Shown here: in pieces, positions 6,546 through 6,670 of the stretch
Layout: each line of letters begins with the position of its first letter
Position numbering within the stretch: the first letter of the stretch is position 1
Assembly (NCBI GenBank): GCA_030018795.1
Contig: JASEHA010000128.1
Span: forward strand, 1 to 6,670
Origin: a bacterium
GTDB lineage: Bacteria > UBA9089 > CG2-30-40-21
Direction: 5' to 3'
DNA: 6,670 bases
The notes under the pieces: model-generated
Told to the model about the DNA's origin: nothing
Database searches by the model: none
The model's input: only the letters and a program-made list of their open reading frames with translations
Translations under genes and position numbers: made by a program

Positions 6546-6670
6546 AGGGAATAGAACACGGATTAGACGGATTGGACAGGTTCTTTAACAAATCGTGTGG
6601 GTAAGGTAATGGGTTAGAAACAGAAAAGAGTTAGAACGCTGATGAATAACTTTTTAGGTTGTGCACGATT
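6546..6670 (+). other. Non-coding 3' region with short repeat-like motifs
   Basis: No open reading frame of note and no convincing ribosome binding site is present. CGGATTAGA at 6559-6567 is followed at once by CGGATTGGA (8 of 9 bases the same). GTTAGAA occurs at 6613-6619 and 6630-6636. The string AGAACACGGATT and the later AGAACGCTGATGA resemble dispersed intergenic repeats that I recall from candidate-phylum and planctomycete genomes, but this is memory, not a search. No GC-rich hairpin followed by a T-run is seen, so where transcription ends is unknown. Confidence 0.5.

Noticed and set aside
6555..6600. Hairpin ACACGGATT / AATCGTGT as a terminator
   Set aside because: The stem has a bulge, the loop is about 26 bases, and no T-run follows. 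It is too weak to call.

Overview
The window looks like a two-gene stretch of a Gram-negative bacterial chromosome, read left to right on the + strand. By eye it is moderately AT-rich. The combination of a giant exported beta-sandwich repeat protein with a FlgD/type IX-like C-terminal domain and a PorV/UPF0164-type outer-membrane barrel is typical of Bacteroidetes relatives (FCB group) and of uncultured candidate phyla such as Omnitrophica, WOR-3 or Desantisbacteria. I cannot place the organism more precisely from this sequence.

Positions 1-5094 hold the 3' part of a very large surface or secreted protein whose start lies upstream of the window. Its visible 1697 residues comprise: the tail of one ~105-residue module; two complete copies of that module; a short LPVDLASFTV segment; about thirteen bacterial Ig-like (Big/invasin type) domains in tandem, the last seven alternating between two subtypes (ABABABA); and a ~100-residue C-terminal domain of the FlgD-Ig / type IX sorting kind that starts at a YPNPV motif and ends in ...GRFAVIR.

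After a 26-base gap carrying a good ribosome binding site, 5121-6545 encodes a complete 474-residue protein: signal peptide, PorV/UPF0164-like beta-barrel, Lys/Glu/Pro-rich linker, and a C-terminal bacterial SH3 domain. The close spacing suggests one operon. In known type IX secretion, PorV-type barrels receive substrates carrying this class of C-terminal domain, so the pair may be a cargo and its outer-membrane partner. The SH3 extension would add a periplasmic, possibly peptidoglycan-binding, anchor. That functional pairing is inference.

The final 125 bases (6546-6670) are non-coding as far as I can see. They contain a short imperfect tandem repeat and no convincing terminator. Nothing supports a gene on the minus strand, an RNA gene, an insertion sequence or a CRISPR array.
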